Source: an archaeon (lineage in GTDB: Archaea; Nanobdellota; Nanobdellia; Pacearchaeales; GW2011-AR1). From it: a DNA stretch of 25,898 nt. The position numbers and the translations under genes were made by a program. The stretch spans positions 1 to 25,898 of the forward strand of contig DAHVOT010000002.1 in assembly GCA_027318675.1 (NCBI GenBank), written 5' to 3'. The notes beneath the pieces were generated by a model. That model saw only the letters and a list, made by a program, of their open reading frames with translations, did no database searches and had not been told where the DNA came from. Each line of letters opens with the position of its first letter. Positions within the stretch are counted from its first letter, which is position 1. Shown here in pieces: positions 14,722 through 22,199 of this stretch.

Positions 14722-15099
14722 ATGAAAACAAAATTATCCAAAGAAAAAGAATTCTATATTGCAATGACCTTTCTAATTGCAGTTATAATTTTTCTTTTTT
14801 CAAATATTTCAACACCGGTTGGAAGAGAAACAGGTCTAAATCTTGCAACAGTCTATCATCTAGCAGTCTTCTTTGCATTCACATTTTTTTTAACTCTTGC
14901 AATAAAATCTAAAAATCTAAACAAAAAGACAATTGCAATTGTTTTTTTAATCTCACTTATCTACGCAATTTCAGACGAATTTCATCAGCTGTTTGTGATT
15001 GGAAGATTTGCAAGTATCAAAGACATAGCGATTGACCTAATTGGAAGCTCGTTCGCAATCTTAATTCTAAAAGGTTTAGAACAATTTAAAAAAGCTTAA
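14722..15099 (+). CDS. VanZ-like membrane protein
   Basis: The 125-residue protein has about four hydrophobic segments, starting after the short basic N-terminus (about 11-28) and ending before a Lys-rich C-terminus. The family signature SDEFHQLFVIGRFASIKDIAIDLIG (about 84-108) is clear, with the conserved Asp-Glu-x-x-Gln and Asp-x-x-x-Asp pattern of VanZ-like proteins. VanZ gives low-level teicoplanin resistance in enterococci, but the wider family is of unknown function and this cell has no visible peptidoglycan genes here. It follows the tRNA by 22 bases on the same strand. Confidence 0.85.
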   Translation: MKTKLSKEKEFYIAMTFLIAVIIFLFSNISTPVGRETGLNLATVYHLAVFFAFTFFLTLAIKSKNLNKKTIAIVFLISLIYAISDEFHQLFVIGRFASIKDIAIDLIGSSFAILILKGLEQFKKA

Positions 15100-15236
15100 T
15101 TTCCGTCGACAAATTTAGAATATTTTGTCAGCTGCATCTTGTCTCTCACAGATAACAACTCACAATCAAGTCAAAAAGCGTTGCTTTTATAAAGTCTAAA
15201 TTTTTAATTAGACTATCACAAACTGGACGTGTTAAA
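15100..15236 (+). promoter_or_regulatory. Upstream region of the glycosyltransferase gene with inverted repeats
   Basis: The 137-base spacer holds three hairpin-capable elements. GACAAA...TTTGTC lies just after the VanZ stop (about 15108-15129), AAAAGC-GTT-GCTTTT is at 15174-15188, and AGTCTAA...TTAGACT at 15193-15214 encloses an AT-rich TATA-like core. The last ends 22 bases before the ATG, where a regulator bound to it would block the promoter. Operator function is inference. Confidence 0.4.
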
Positions 15237-17462
15237 ATGGATGAAAAAGAGATGCAGACTTTCAAGGACTCAAAGATATGTTTTCTAAGTAATTTCCCTC
15301 CGAAGGAATGTGGCATTGCAACATTCACTCAAGATTTGATAACTGCAATGAATAAAAGATTTAATCCAAAAGTAAAATCAAGGGTTATCGCTTTAAATGA
15401 AGAGTCCAGCATTTACAATTATGACAGCCATGTAATGTTTGAAATGAACAAAGATTATCTTGAAGATTATATAAATATGGCAAAAAAAATAAATCGTTCA
15501 GACAAAATAAAATTAGTTTGCATACAGCACGAATTTGGAATTTTTGGGGGAGAATACGGAAGCTATATTATACCTTTCTTAGAAACAATAGAAAAACCAG
15601 TTGTTGTCACATTTCATAGTGTTCTTCCACAACCAAACAACCTAAGAAAAAATGTAGTTAAGTTCATATGCGATAAATGCGCTGCAACAATTGTTATGGC
15701 AGAGAGTGCAATAGACATCTTACACGATGACTACGGAGTACCTAAAAGCAAGATACATGTAATTCGCCATGGAATTCCAGACACTCCATTGAAGGATGCT
15801 GAACCATATAAAAGAAAACTAAGACTTGAAAACAAGATAGTTCTTTCAACTTTCGGGTTATTGAGCAGAGGAAAAGGAATTGAGTATATGATTAAAGCCC
15901 TTCCTTATCTTGTAAAAAAATATCCAAATCTTTTATATATAATTATAGGAGAAACTCATCCTGTAATCAGGAAAAGAGAAGGAGAAGAGTACCGAAATTA
16001 TCTTATGGATTTAGTTAAAAAGCTTAATTTACAAAATAATGTTAAATTTTACAACAAATATCTAAGTTTAGAAGAGATAATTGAGTATCTTTTAGCATCA
16101 GACATTTACATTTGCACAAATCTAGAAAGAAATCAAATAGTTTCTGGTACACTCTCTTATGCAATGGGATGTGGAAAAGCGGTTGTTTCAACTCCAAACC
16201 TTTATGCTCAGGAAGTTTTAAACAATGGAAGAGGAATGATTGCAGAACTTCAAAGCCCGAAGTCTTATGCTGATTGTATAGATAAGATACTTTCAAATCC
16301 CGATACAAAGAAAAGCATAGAACAAAGTGCTTACTCTTATGCAAGATCGATGATATGGTCTAATGTTGCTTCAGGCTATTTACACTTATTCAACAAAGTT
16401 GTTAAATTAAGAGAAGAAACAACTGAAAAATATCCTAAGATAAAACTAAATCATCTAAAAAGCTTAACAGATAATACTGGCTGTATTCAATTTTCAAAAC
16501 TCTCTGTACCAGATCCTTCCTCTGGTTACACTGTAGATGATAATGCAAGAGCTTTAATCGTAGCTACAATCCATGAAAGATTGTATAATTCAGATATATC
16601 TAAAGAACTTTCAAATACTTACTTGAATTTCCTTGAGAGAGTTCAAAGTGAAGATGGAAAATTTAGAGATATTGAATACGAAAATAAAAATCTTGTAGAA
16701 ACAAGCGAAGATGCTGTTGGAAGAGCACTATGGTCTCTAGGCCATGCAATAAACCATAGTAGAAGCAAAGAACTAATTGAAAAAGCAAAGAAACTCTTTG
16801 ATAAATCTTATCCATTAATAGAATCAGACAGTTCTCCAAGAGCCAAGGCATTTACAACAATTGGGTTATATCATTACTATAAAAAATATAATGATGAAAA
16901 AGCATTAAATAAAATAAAAGAATTAGTTGATTCTCTAGTAGATTCTTACAAAAAAGAAGCAACAGATGAATGGAATTGGTTTGAAGGATATTTAACCTAC
17001 TCTAACTCTAAGATTCCAGAAGTTCTTTTCTTAGCTTATAATCTTACAAAAAATAAAGAATATCTTGAGATAGCAGAAAAAAGTTTGAAATTCTTAACTA
17101 ATTTGGTTTTTGTAAAAGATGAATTATCTCCAATAGGTCAAAATGGATGGTATAATAGAAATGGTGTAAGAAGTTTCTTTGATCAACAACCAATAGATGC
17201 CTCCTCAATGGTTCAAACTTATTTAACAGCATATGCAATAACAGGAAAAGATGATTATTATCATAATGCTGTTTTAGCATTCAACTGGTTCTTAGGTAAA
17301 AATCATCTTAAACAAATGATTTACAACGATGTTACAGGTGGATGTCATGATGGTTTATCAAAAAGCTCAATCAACCTTAATCAAGGTGCAGAATCTACAA
17401 TTGAATATTTACTCTCAAGATTAATGCTTGAAGAAATAAAGAAAGAATTGCCTATTGTTTAA
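15237..17462 (+). CDS. GT4 family glycosyltransferase fused to an alpha/alpha-toroid domain
   Basis: The 741-residue cytosolic protein has two parts. Residues 12-400 are a GT-B glycosyltransferase of family GT4 type, with an N-terminal ICFLSNFPPKECGIATFTQDL, a middle QHEFGIFGGEYG, and the nucleotide-sugar site region SGTLSYAMGCGKAVVSTPNL...EVL. Residues from about 430 form an alpha/alpha-toroid domain with conserved blocks GYTVDDNARA, GRALWSLGHA, WNWFEGYLTYSNSKIPE, FDQQPIDASSM (about 648) and NQGAEST (about 717). This fusion is known in bacteria and archaea, but the activity of the second domain is, to my knowledge, unproven. The sugar-kinase cluster just downstream on the other strand suggests a shared glycan or osmolyte pathway. 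The donor sugar may be a mannose derivative; this is a guess. Confidence 0.88.
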   Translation: MDEKEMQTFKDSKICFLSNFPPKECGIATFTQDLITAMNKRFNPKVKSRVIALNEESSIYNYDSHVMFEMNKDYLEDYINMAKKINRSDKIKLVCIQHEFGIFGGEYGSYIIPFLETIEKPVVVTFHSVLPQPNNLRKNVVKFICDKCAATIVMAESAIDILHDDYGVPKSKIHVIRHGIPDTPLKDAEPYKRKLRLENKIVLSTFGLLSRGKGIEYMIKALPYLVKKYPNLLYIIIGETHPVIRKREGEEYRNYLMDLVKKLNLQNNVKFYNKYLSLEEIIEYLLASDIYICTNLERNQIVSGTLSYAMGCGKAVVSTPNLYAQEVLNNGRGMIAELQSPKSYADCIDKILSNPDTKKSIEQSAYSYARSMIWSNVASGYLHLFNKVVKLREETTEKYPKIKLNHLKSLTDNTGCIQFSKLSVPDPSSGYTVDDNARALIVATIHERLYNSDISKELSNTYLNFLERVQSEDGKFRDIEYENKNLVETSEDAVGRALWSLGHAINHSRSKELIEKAKKLFDKSYPLIESDSSPRAKAFTTIGLYHYYKKYNDEKALNKIKELVDSLVDSYKKEATDEWNWFEGYLTYSNSKIPEVLFLAYNLTKNKEYLEIAEKSLKFLTNLVFVKDELSPIGQNGWYNRNGVRSFFDQQPIDASSMVQTYLTAYAITGKDDYYHNAVLAFNWFLGKNHLKQMIYNDVTGGCHDGLSKSSINLNQGAESTIEYLLSRLMLEEIKKELPIV

Positions 17463-17591
17463 CTCTTTGATAATTTTTATTTAGTTATCTGCAATCCATC
17501 ATTTAATAACCTCTTATATAATTTATCTAACTATTATCATCAGTCTCTCAAGATTGCGATTTTACCACAATAATTGTATATTCTCCAATAA
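17463..17591. other. Convergent spacer with no recognised feature
   Basis: These 129 AT-rich bases lie between the glycosyltransferase and GHMP kinase stops. I see no ORF, tRNA or strong hairpin. T-runs near each stop could act as archaeal terminators. Confidence 0.4.
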
Positions 17592-18446
17592 TTAAATCGC
17601 CCTTAATCCTTCAAAATCAAACTTAAAATCAATAACTTTATCCTTAAATTTCTGTTTTAATCTTTTCTTATTTCCAAAAAATAAAATACATCCTCCACCC
17701 CCTGAACCACACACTTTAGCTGCAACTGCTCCATTTTCCATAGCTAATGCAATTATTTTTTGAGTACTTTCAGGAACTATGCTCTTATGTAGCTTCTTTC
17801 TCTCTCCTGTTTCTTCATTCATTAATTCAGCGAATCTCTCTAAATCTTCTTTTAACAAAGCATTCTTCATTTCAATTGCTATATTCTTTATTCTAAGTAA
17901 ATTTGCATTGTTTTTTCCTTTTCTTAAATTATCCATCATAGCTCCATTAGTATTCCCTGAAAAATGAGGTTTACCAGTATAAACTAGAACAAGTTTTTCT
18001 TCAAGTTTCTTTATGAATTCCTTTCTTAAATTAAGTCTATTAACTTTAACCTGATCTTTATTAAATTCCATAAAATTTATTCCTCCAAATGCTGCAGCAT
18101 ATTGATCTTGTTTTCCTCCAACTAATCCCATTGCCTGTTCAAGACCATAAACTGTTTCAGCAAGTTTAGTTTTAGCATTTGAATCTAATTTTCCTTCTTT
18201 TTGCATTATCAAACTCAACCAAACTAAATTCATTACACCTGAAGTTCCTAAACCAGAAGAAGTTGGGATATTCCCTGTATATTCTAAATGAGTTTTTTTA
18301 TCATCTGCTTTTAATTCCCCAACAACATATCTGTTTATTGTCGCATTAAGAATACATCCTCCATAATCGTCTTTAAATGGAGAAATATCTGTAGTTCCAC
18401 CAGCAAAATCTATTCTTACAGGGGCTATGAATTTTTTCACTTTCAT
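17592..18446 (-). CDS. GHMP family sugar kinase (heptose-7-phosphate kinase-like)
   Basis: The 284-residue protein is an ATP-dependent small-molecule kinase of the GHMP fold. It opens with APVRIDFAGGTTD (8-20), typical of the HddA/fucokinase subgroup. The ATP-binding motif 2 is PTSSGLGTSG (61-70), the conserved GGKQDQ with its acidic residue is at 110-115, and motif 3 is CGSGGGGC (246-253). HddA phosphorylates D-glycero-D-manno-heptose 7-phosphate; whether the substrate here is a heptose, mannose or another sugar is not visible. It is the last gene of a cupin-ROK-GHMP run with gaps of 5 and 24 bases, so it belongs to one sugar pathway. Confidence 0.9.
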   Translation of the reverse strand: MKVKKFIAPVRIDFAGGTTDISPFKDDYGGCILNATINRYVVGELKADDKKTHLEYTGNIPTSSGLGTSGVMNLVWLSLIMQKEGKLDSNAKTKLAETVYGLEQAMGLVGGKQDQYAAAFGGINFMEFNKDQVKVNRLNLRKEFIKKLEEKLVLVYTGKPHFSGNTNGAMMDNLRKGKNNANLLRIKNIAIEMKNALLKEDLERFAELMNEETGERKKLHKSIVPESTQKIIALAMENGAVAAKVCGSGGGGCILFFGNKKRLKQKFKDKVIDFKFDFEGLRAI

Positions 18447-18470
18447 CTTTTTTATTCTATTTTATTTAGA

Positions 18471-19286
18471 TTATTTAATTAATAAACTTGCACCTAAAGT
18501 TCCAGGATGCTCAAGTTTACTCCATTGAATAGGTGTCTTTCTTGGAAGAATAATATACTTTTCTGCTTCTTTTTTAACCATATTAAGATAAGTTGAACCT
18601 GTTTCTCTCACTCCTCCTGCTAAAACAACAACTTCTGGGTCAAAAACATTGATTAAACTTCCAATCCCTTGCCCAAGATGCATTGTTATCTTATTCAAAA
18701 TCTCTTTTGATTTACTGTTATTTATTTTTAATAAATCATTTATCATTAATTCTTTTCCAAATGCCTTCTTAGATAATTCTTTTGTATATTTCCATCCAAC
18801 TAATTTTTCAAAGGATTTTCCATCATGTAATATAATATGCCCCATTTCTCCACCGTATCCTTGTCCTTCATATAATTTTCCATCAATTATTATTCCTCCT
18901 CCTACTCCTGTACCTATTGTTAATACAATGAAGTTCTTTTTCTTTACACCTAATTTCAACTCTGCAAATGCAACAGAATGAGCATCATTACAAACTTCAA
19001 CTTTTTTCTTGAATTTCTTTTCAAGAGCAGCTTTAATATTATAATTTCTTAAAGGCAAATTAGGAGGATTTTTTATTATTCCTTTTTCAAGAGGTCCAGC
19101 ACTTGCAATTCCAATTCCTTTAACATCTTTTTCCATTAAATGCTCTATATTCTTAAACAATAAATTTTCCAATTCTTTCTGAGTTTTAGGAGTTTTATCT
19201 TTCATATATTTGATTATCTTATTGTTCTGAACTAAAGAAACTCTCAAATTAGTTCCTCCCAAATCAACTGCAATAACTTTAGTCAT
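18471..19286 (-). CDS. ROK family sugar kinase lacking the zinc motif
   Basis: The 271-residue protein is an actin-fold sugar kinase. The phosphate-1 loop is DLGGTN (8-13), the catalytic Asp is likely D101 in CNDAHSVAFAEL, phosphate-2 is TIGTGVGGGI (123-132), and the sugar-contact block is GYGGEMGHIILHDG (143-156). ROK proteins usually follow this with a Cys-rich zinc site (CxCGxxGC); here the segment reads KSFEKLVGWKY with no Cys. There is no N-terminal HTH, so it is an enzyme and not a repressor. The start is five bases after the cupin stop. Candidate substrates are glucose, mannose or N-acetyl sugars. Confidence 0.9.
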   Translation of the reverse strand: MTKVIAVDLGGTNLRVSLVQNNKIIKYMKDKTPKTQKELENLLFKNIEHLMEKDVKGIGIASAGPLEKGIIKNPPNLPLRNYNIKAALEKKFKKKVEVCNDAHSVAFAELKLGVKKKNFIVLTIGTGVGGGIIIDGKLYEGQGYGGEMGHIILHDGKSFEKLVGWKYTKELSKKAFGKELMINDLLKINNSKSKEILNKITMHLGQGIGSLINVFDPEVVVLAGGVRETGSTYLNMVKKEAEKYIILPRKTPIQWSKLEHPGTLGASLLIK

Positions 19287-19291
19287 TTTAT

Positions 19292-19627
19292 TTATTTACG
19301 ATTATATTTATCCTCCAATCTTATTTCATCATGCTCATTAAATGTTCCAAGAGAGATCTCAAGAACTTTAACATCATTCTCCTTGGCAATTATTCTATGA
19401 GCAACATTCTTTCCAATCTTAACCAATTCACCTTCCTTAATTTTCTTGACTTTCTTGCCTAATTGAACATATCCTGATGTTATAAAATACCAATTTTCAC
19501 TCCTATGCTTGTGTTTTTGTAAACTAAGCTCTTCATTTTTCTTAACCTCAAGAATCTTAACAGTACATTTTTCATTAAGAACAAATTGCTTGAATACTCC
19601 CCACGGTCGTTTAACTACTTTCATCAC
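19292..19627 (-). CDS. Cupin protein, phosphomannose-isomerase type II-like domain
   Basis: The 111-residue single-domain cupin matches the C-terminal isomerase domain of bifunctional mannose-1-phosphate guanylyltransferase/mannose-6-phosphate isomerase. It has RPWG at 7-10, metal ligands H39, H41, E44 in LSLQKHKHRSENWY, and H77 in VAHRI. The closing EHDEIRLEDKYNRK corresponds to the conserved RxxDxYGR end. A stand-alone isomerase of fructose-6-P/mannose-6-P is the likely role. Two adjacent ATGs (19627 and 19624) are possible starts. It leads the cupin-ROK-GHMP operon. Confidence 0.85.
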   Translation of the reverse strand: MMKVVKRPWGVFKQFVLNEKCTVKILEVKKNEELSLQKHKHRSENWYFITSGYVQLGKKVKKIKEGELVKIGKNVAHRIIAKENDVKVLEISLGTFNEHDEIRLEDKYNRK

Positions 19628-19712
19628 CTTAACCCCTTTTATATATTAAAAAGCAAAAAGCGTTTTAAATAGTTTATGATGAAGCTATCTTACCAAAAAA
19701 TACTCTCTACAC
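19628..19712 (-). promoter_or_regulatory. Promoter region of the cupin-ROK-GHMP operon
   Basis: On the minus strand a TTTAATATATAAAAGG box (about 19635-19650) and, further up, ATTTAAAACGC (about 19660-19670) precede the start. The plus strand carries CAAAAAGCGTT at 19654-19664. The same 11 bases occur at 15172-15182 upstream of the glycosyltransferase gene, which raises the possibility of a common operator. Confidence 0.35.
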
Positions 19713-20669
19713 TTAAAGTTTCATTTCATTAACTAAATACTTCGTAGTATTAATGCACTTATTCAAGAAAAAATATCTCTTAGCTGGATTTTTCTTCATT
19801 TCCATATAAACCCAATAAAAAACATTACAACTATCTAAAATCATCATTGGCAAGATAAATTCTTTTTCTTTATTTGTAAGTTTAATTGTTTTTTCATATT
19901 CTTTCAAAAACAAATTCATCTTTCTTTTATCTAATTTATTATCAGCAAAACATAATCTCTTTATAGCATAAGCAACCTCTTTTACTCTTGGATTTAAACT
20001 TAAATTTTCAAAGTCCAAAATAGCTTTAACCTTGCCATTTTCAAATAAAAGATTGTGATTCCCAAAATCTGAGTGAGTAATAATCAGATTTTCAGTATAA
20101 TTCATTTCTTTAATCTTGTATAATGCTGATTCAAACATATTATAATTAGAAATTACAAGCTTATCAACTCTACTAGGATTACTTATCTTTGAAATCCTAG
20201 CTTTAATTTTTAAATATTTAATTATCAAATCATCCGCATAAGTGTACTTTAAATTTTTAGGAACTTTAAACTTTTTAGAGATACTGTGAAATTTTGAAAG
20301 AACTTTGGCAATCTCGTTGATCTTATTAAAATTATAAATAACTTCTCCAGGTATCTTTCTATAAACCCATAAAAAACTACTTCCTAAATTAAGCAAGACT
20401 CTTCCATCCTTACTCTTAATAGGATTAGGAAAATCATAAGGGAACTTGCTCTTCTCTAAAAATTCAAGAAATTTAAATTCAAATTCCAACTTCTTTTTAT
20501 TTGAATCATTAAGTTTACAACTAAGCAATTTTACAATATATTCTCCACTAGAAGTTTTAAAATCAAAGTTATAATTAACTGCTCCTCCAGGATTTAATTT
20601 AAAATGAATTAATTTTCCCAAGCCATACAGATTTACAATCTTTTCCGCATCTCTCTTTGAAAGTTTCAT
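19713..20669 (-). CDS. APH/choline-kinase fold phosphotransferase, probable sugar or small-molecule kinase
   Basis: The protein kinase-like fold has the phosphotransferase loop HSDFGNHN (catalytic Asp at about 201, Asn at 206) and the metal-binding DFE (219-221). The N-terminal lobe has NPGGAVNYNFDF and YIVKLL with the ATP-binding Lys. The family includes aminoglycoside, homoserine, choline and N-acetylhexosamine 1-kinases. The neighbouring cupin, ROK and GHMP genes favour a sugar substrate; antibiotic resistance is not implied. I place the start at ATG 20669 (318 residues). An upstream TTG at 20687 lies closer to the TATA-like box (about 20698-20707) than transcription would normally begin, so it would fall outside the message. 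Confidence 0.85.
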   Translation of the reverse strand: MKLSKRDAEKIVNLYGLGKLIHFKLNPGGAVNYNFDFKTSSGEYIVKLLSCKLNDSNKKKLEFEFKFLEFLEKSKFPYDFPNPIKSKDGRVLLNLGSSFLWVYRKIPGEVIYNFNKINEIAKVLSKFHSISKKFKVPKNLKYTYADDLIIKYLKIKARISKISNPSRVDKLVISNYNMFESALYKIKEMNYTENLIITHSDFGNHNLLFENGKVKAILDFENLSLNPRVKEVAYAIKRLCFADNKLDKRKMNLFLKEYEKTIKLTNKEKEFILPMMILDSCNVFYWVYMEMKKNPAKRYFFLNKCINTTKYLVNEMKL

Positions 20670-20763
20670 TTTATTTTTATCAGCCAAAAATTATCTTACT
20701 TTTATATCCTCTTTAGTTATTCTCATTACATTTTTATCTTATTATATTTTTCTCCAAATAGGA
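20670..20763 (-). promoter_or_regulatory. Promoter region of the APH-like kinase gene
   Basis: GGATATAAAAG on the minus strand (20700-20710) is a good TATA candidate. The predicted transcription start near 20677 leaves a leader of about eight bases before the ATG at 20669. Nothing else was seen in this AT-rich gap. Confidence 0.4.
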
Positions 20764-21078
20764 TTACAAATGATAGTCTTCTCCATTTAAGTAAAATCTC
20801 CTATTACTCTTAAGAAAATATCTTTTAGCAAATTTGTGTGTTATTTGTTTAACTCTCTCAGCACATAAATTATACTTTTCAGCTATTTCTGGAATATCTA
20901 ATTCGGTAGTTTTTATACCCAAAAAATCTGTAATAAGATTATAATTTCTTCTTACAATATTCTCAAGATGAGGCTTATACTTTAGAGCATCCACTATATC
21001 TCTCTTAAGCATCCCTTGAACAACACTTTCAAAGTGTTCTTTCTCAATTTGATATTCTATTGTGTTTTTTGTTTCCAT
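20764..21078 (-). CDS. Sigma-70 region 4-like helix-turn-helix protein
   Basis: The 104-residue basic protein's C-terminal half resembles sigma-70 region 4. A helix (LENIVRRNYNLI) is followed after a short insert by ELDIPEIAEKYNLCAERVKQ and ITHKFAKRYFL, mirroring the sigma pattern LEEIGExLGVSRERVRQIExxALxxLR. There is no region 2, so it is not a working sigma factor, and archaea do not use one. It is likely a DNA-binding regulator. I start it at ATG 21078; a longer frame to 21159 would run through the divergent promoter. It is divergent from the tandem Lrp gene next to the hydrogenase operon. Target unknown. Confidence 0.72.
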   Translation of the reverse strand: METKNTIEYQIEKEHFESVVQGMLKRDIVDALKYKPHLENIVRRNYNLITDFLGIKTTELDIPEIAEKYNLCAERVKQITHKFAKRYFLKSNRRFYLNGEDYHL

Positions 21079-21171
21079 AGAGTAGTGATATTTCCATATT
21101 ATAATAACCTTTCTTTGTATTTTTAATCTTTTTATGGAAAAATATATAAATATATCCAAATTATGATAATT
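21079..21171. promoter_or_regulatory. Divergent promoter region between the two regulators
   Basis: AATATATAAATATA (21141-21154) is a strong TATA box about 26 bases before the ATG at 21172 of the tandem Lrp gene. On the minus strand TTATTATAATATGG (about 21093-21106) precedes the sigma-like gene by about 22 bases. The Lrp-side TATA box is framed by GGA (21136-21138) and TCC (21155-21157) in an imperfect palindrome, a possible autoregulatory site. Confidence 0.45.
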
Positions 21172-22137
21172 ATGGCTTATAATATTGACAATATAGATAA
21201 AAGAATCCTTTTTGAGCTTGAAAAGAATGCAAGAATAACTGATTCAGCTCTTGCTAAACTAGTCAAAAAGAGTAAGGATGCTGTAAGATATAGAATAAAG
21301 AAACTCGAAGATGAAAAAATTATCTTGGGATATAGAACCTGGATAGATTACTCAAAAATAGGATATAGAACATCTACAATTTACCTTAATCTTATCAATC
21401 TTCCTGAAAAAAGGGAAAGGCTAATTGAAGACTTGAAAAAAGATAAAAGGGTTTATTGGTTGGGTGTTGCAGAAGGAGTTTGGAATATTGGAATTACTTA
21501 TTTCATAAAATCAAATCATGATCTTTTTGAGATAAAAAGTGAACTTTTGTCTAAATACAAAGAATTAATTGTTGATTCAAAGATTACTTCTCTAGCAAGT
21601 GTAAGTGTACATGAAAAAACCTTTCTTTCAAAAGGAAATTCCTCTCTTATAACATTTACAGAAAACATTGATAATTATGAACTAGAAGAAATAGAAAAGA
21701 AAATTCTTAAGGAATTGTATAATAATTCAAAGATTAATCTCTCTGAGCTTGCATATAAAACAAAGTCCACAATAGATATAGTAAGAAGCAGAATGAAAAA
21801 ACTGGAAAGATTAGGAATAATAATTCGTTACACTATTTATATTAATTACAGAAAAATAGGATACGAATTATACAAGACTTTTATTTACCTCAGTTCATAC
21901 ACAAAAGAAGAACTTGATAATTTAATGAAGTATGCTGAAAAGAGCGATAAAATAATAAATGTTGTAAAGCAAATTGCATCCTGGGATTTTGAATTCATTA
22001 TATTTGCAAAGAATTTTGAAGAATACACAATAACAATAAATGACTTAACCAAGACTAACCCAAAAATGTTTAGGAAGTTTGAAACTGCAATAATGAGTGA
22101 AGATATTATCTTCCCATGCAAAGAGGTTTACTTTTAA
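21172..22137 (+). CDS. Tandem Lrp/AsnC family transcriptional regulator
   Basis: The protein holds two Lrp/AsnC modules in one chain. The first HTH is IDNIDKRILFELEKNARITD...VRYRIKKLEDEKIILGY, followed by a partner/ligand (RAM-like) half. The second HTH starts near residue 170 (LEEIEKKILKELYNNSKINL...RSRMKKLERLGII) and is followed by a second sensing half. Normal Lrp proteins are about 150 residues and work as dimers; this 321-residue fusion may act as a built-in dimer. ATG 21172 (MAYNIDNID) is preferred over ATG 21163, because it lies at the expected distance from a strong TATA box. It sits 62 bases upstream of, and co-directional with, the hydrogenase operon. A link to that operon is plausible but inferred. 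Confidence 0.88.
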   Translation: MAYNIDNIDKRILFELEKNARITDSALAKLVKKSKDAVRYRIKKLEDEKIILGYRTWIDYSKIGYRTSTIYLNLINLPEKRERLIEDLKKDKRVYWLGVAEGVWNIGITYFIKSNHDLFEIKSELLSKYKELIVDSKITSLASVSVHEKTFLSKGNSSLITFTENIDNYELEEIEKKILKELYNNSKINLSELAYKTKSTIDIVRSRMKKLERLGIIIRYTIYINYRKIGYELYKTFIYLSSYTKEELDNLMKYAEKSDKIINVVKQIASWDFEFIIFAKNFEEYTITINDLTKTNPKMFRKFETAIMSEDIIFPCKEVYF

Positions 22138-22199
22138 TTACAACCAAACCCCAACTCAAATTTTAAAAACAACCTATTCCTCTTATTAAAATAAAAGAA
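22138..22199 (+). promoter_or_regulatory. Predicted promoter of the hydrogenase operon
   Basis: CAAATTTTAAAAACAA (22157-22172) is a TATA candidate about 36 bases before the first ATG, giving a leader of about ten bases. A second AT box (TTATTAAAATAAAAG) lies just before the start. No clear palindrome is seen. Confidence 0.4.

Noticed and set aside
14661..14912. An 83-codon open frame that begins inside the tRNA and runs over the VanZ gene
   Set aside because: It starts in the 3' exon of the tRNA and is out of frame with the clearly conserved VanZ-like protein; the translation is Ser/Cys/Asn-rich noise.
14722..15099. A glycopeptide-resistance gene from the VanZ match
   Set aside because: VanZ-like proteins are common without van clusters, and an archaeon lacks the peptidoglycan target.
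19713..20669. An aminoglycoside resistance gene
   Set aside because: The APH fold is shared by many metabolite kinases; the sugar-kinase neighbourhood gives no reason to infer resistance.
20764..21159. A longer start for the sigma-like protein at 21159
   Set aside because: The extra 27 residues are an Ile/Lys/Tyr-rich run through the divergent promoter, including the TATA box region of the Lrp gene; ATG 21078 fits better.
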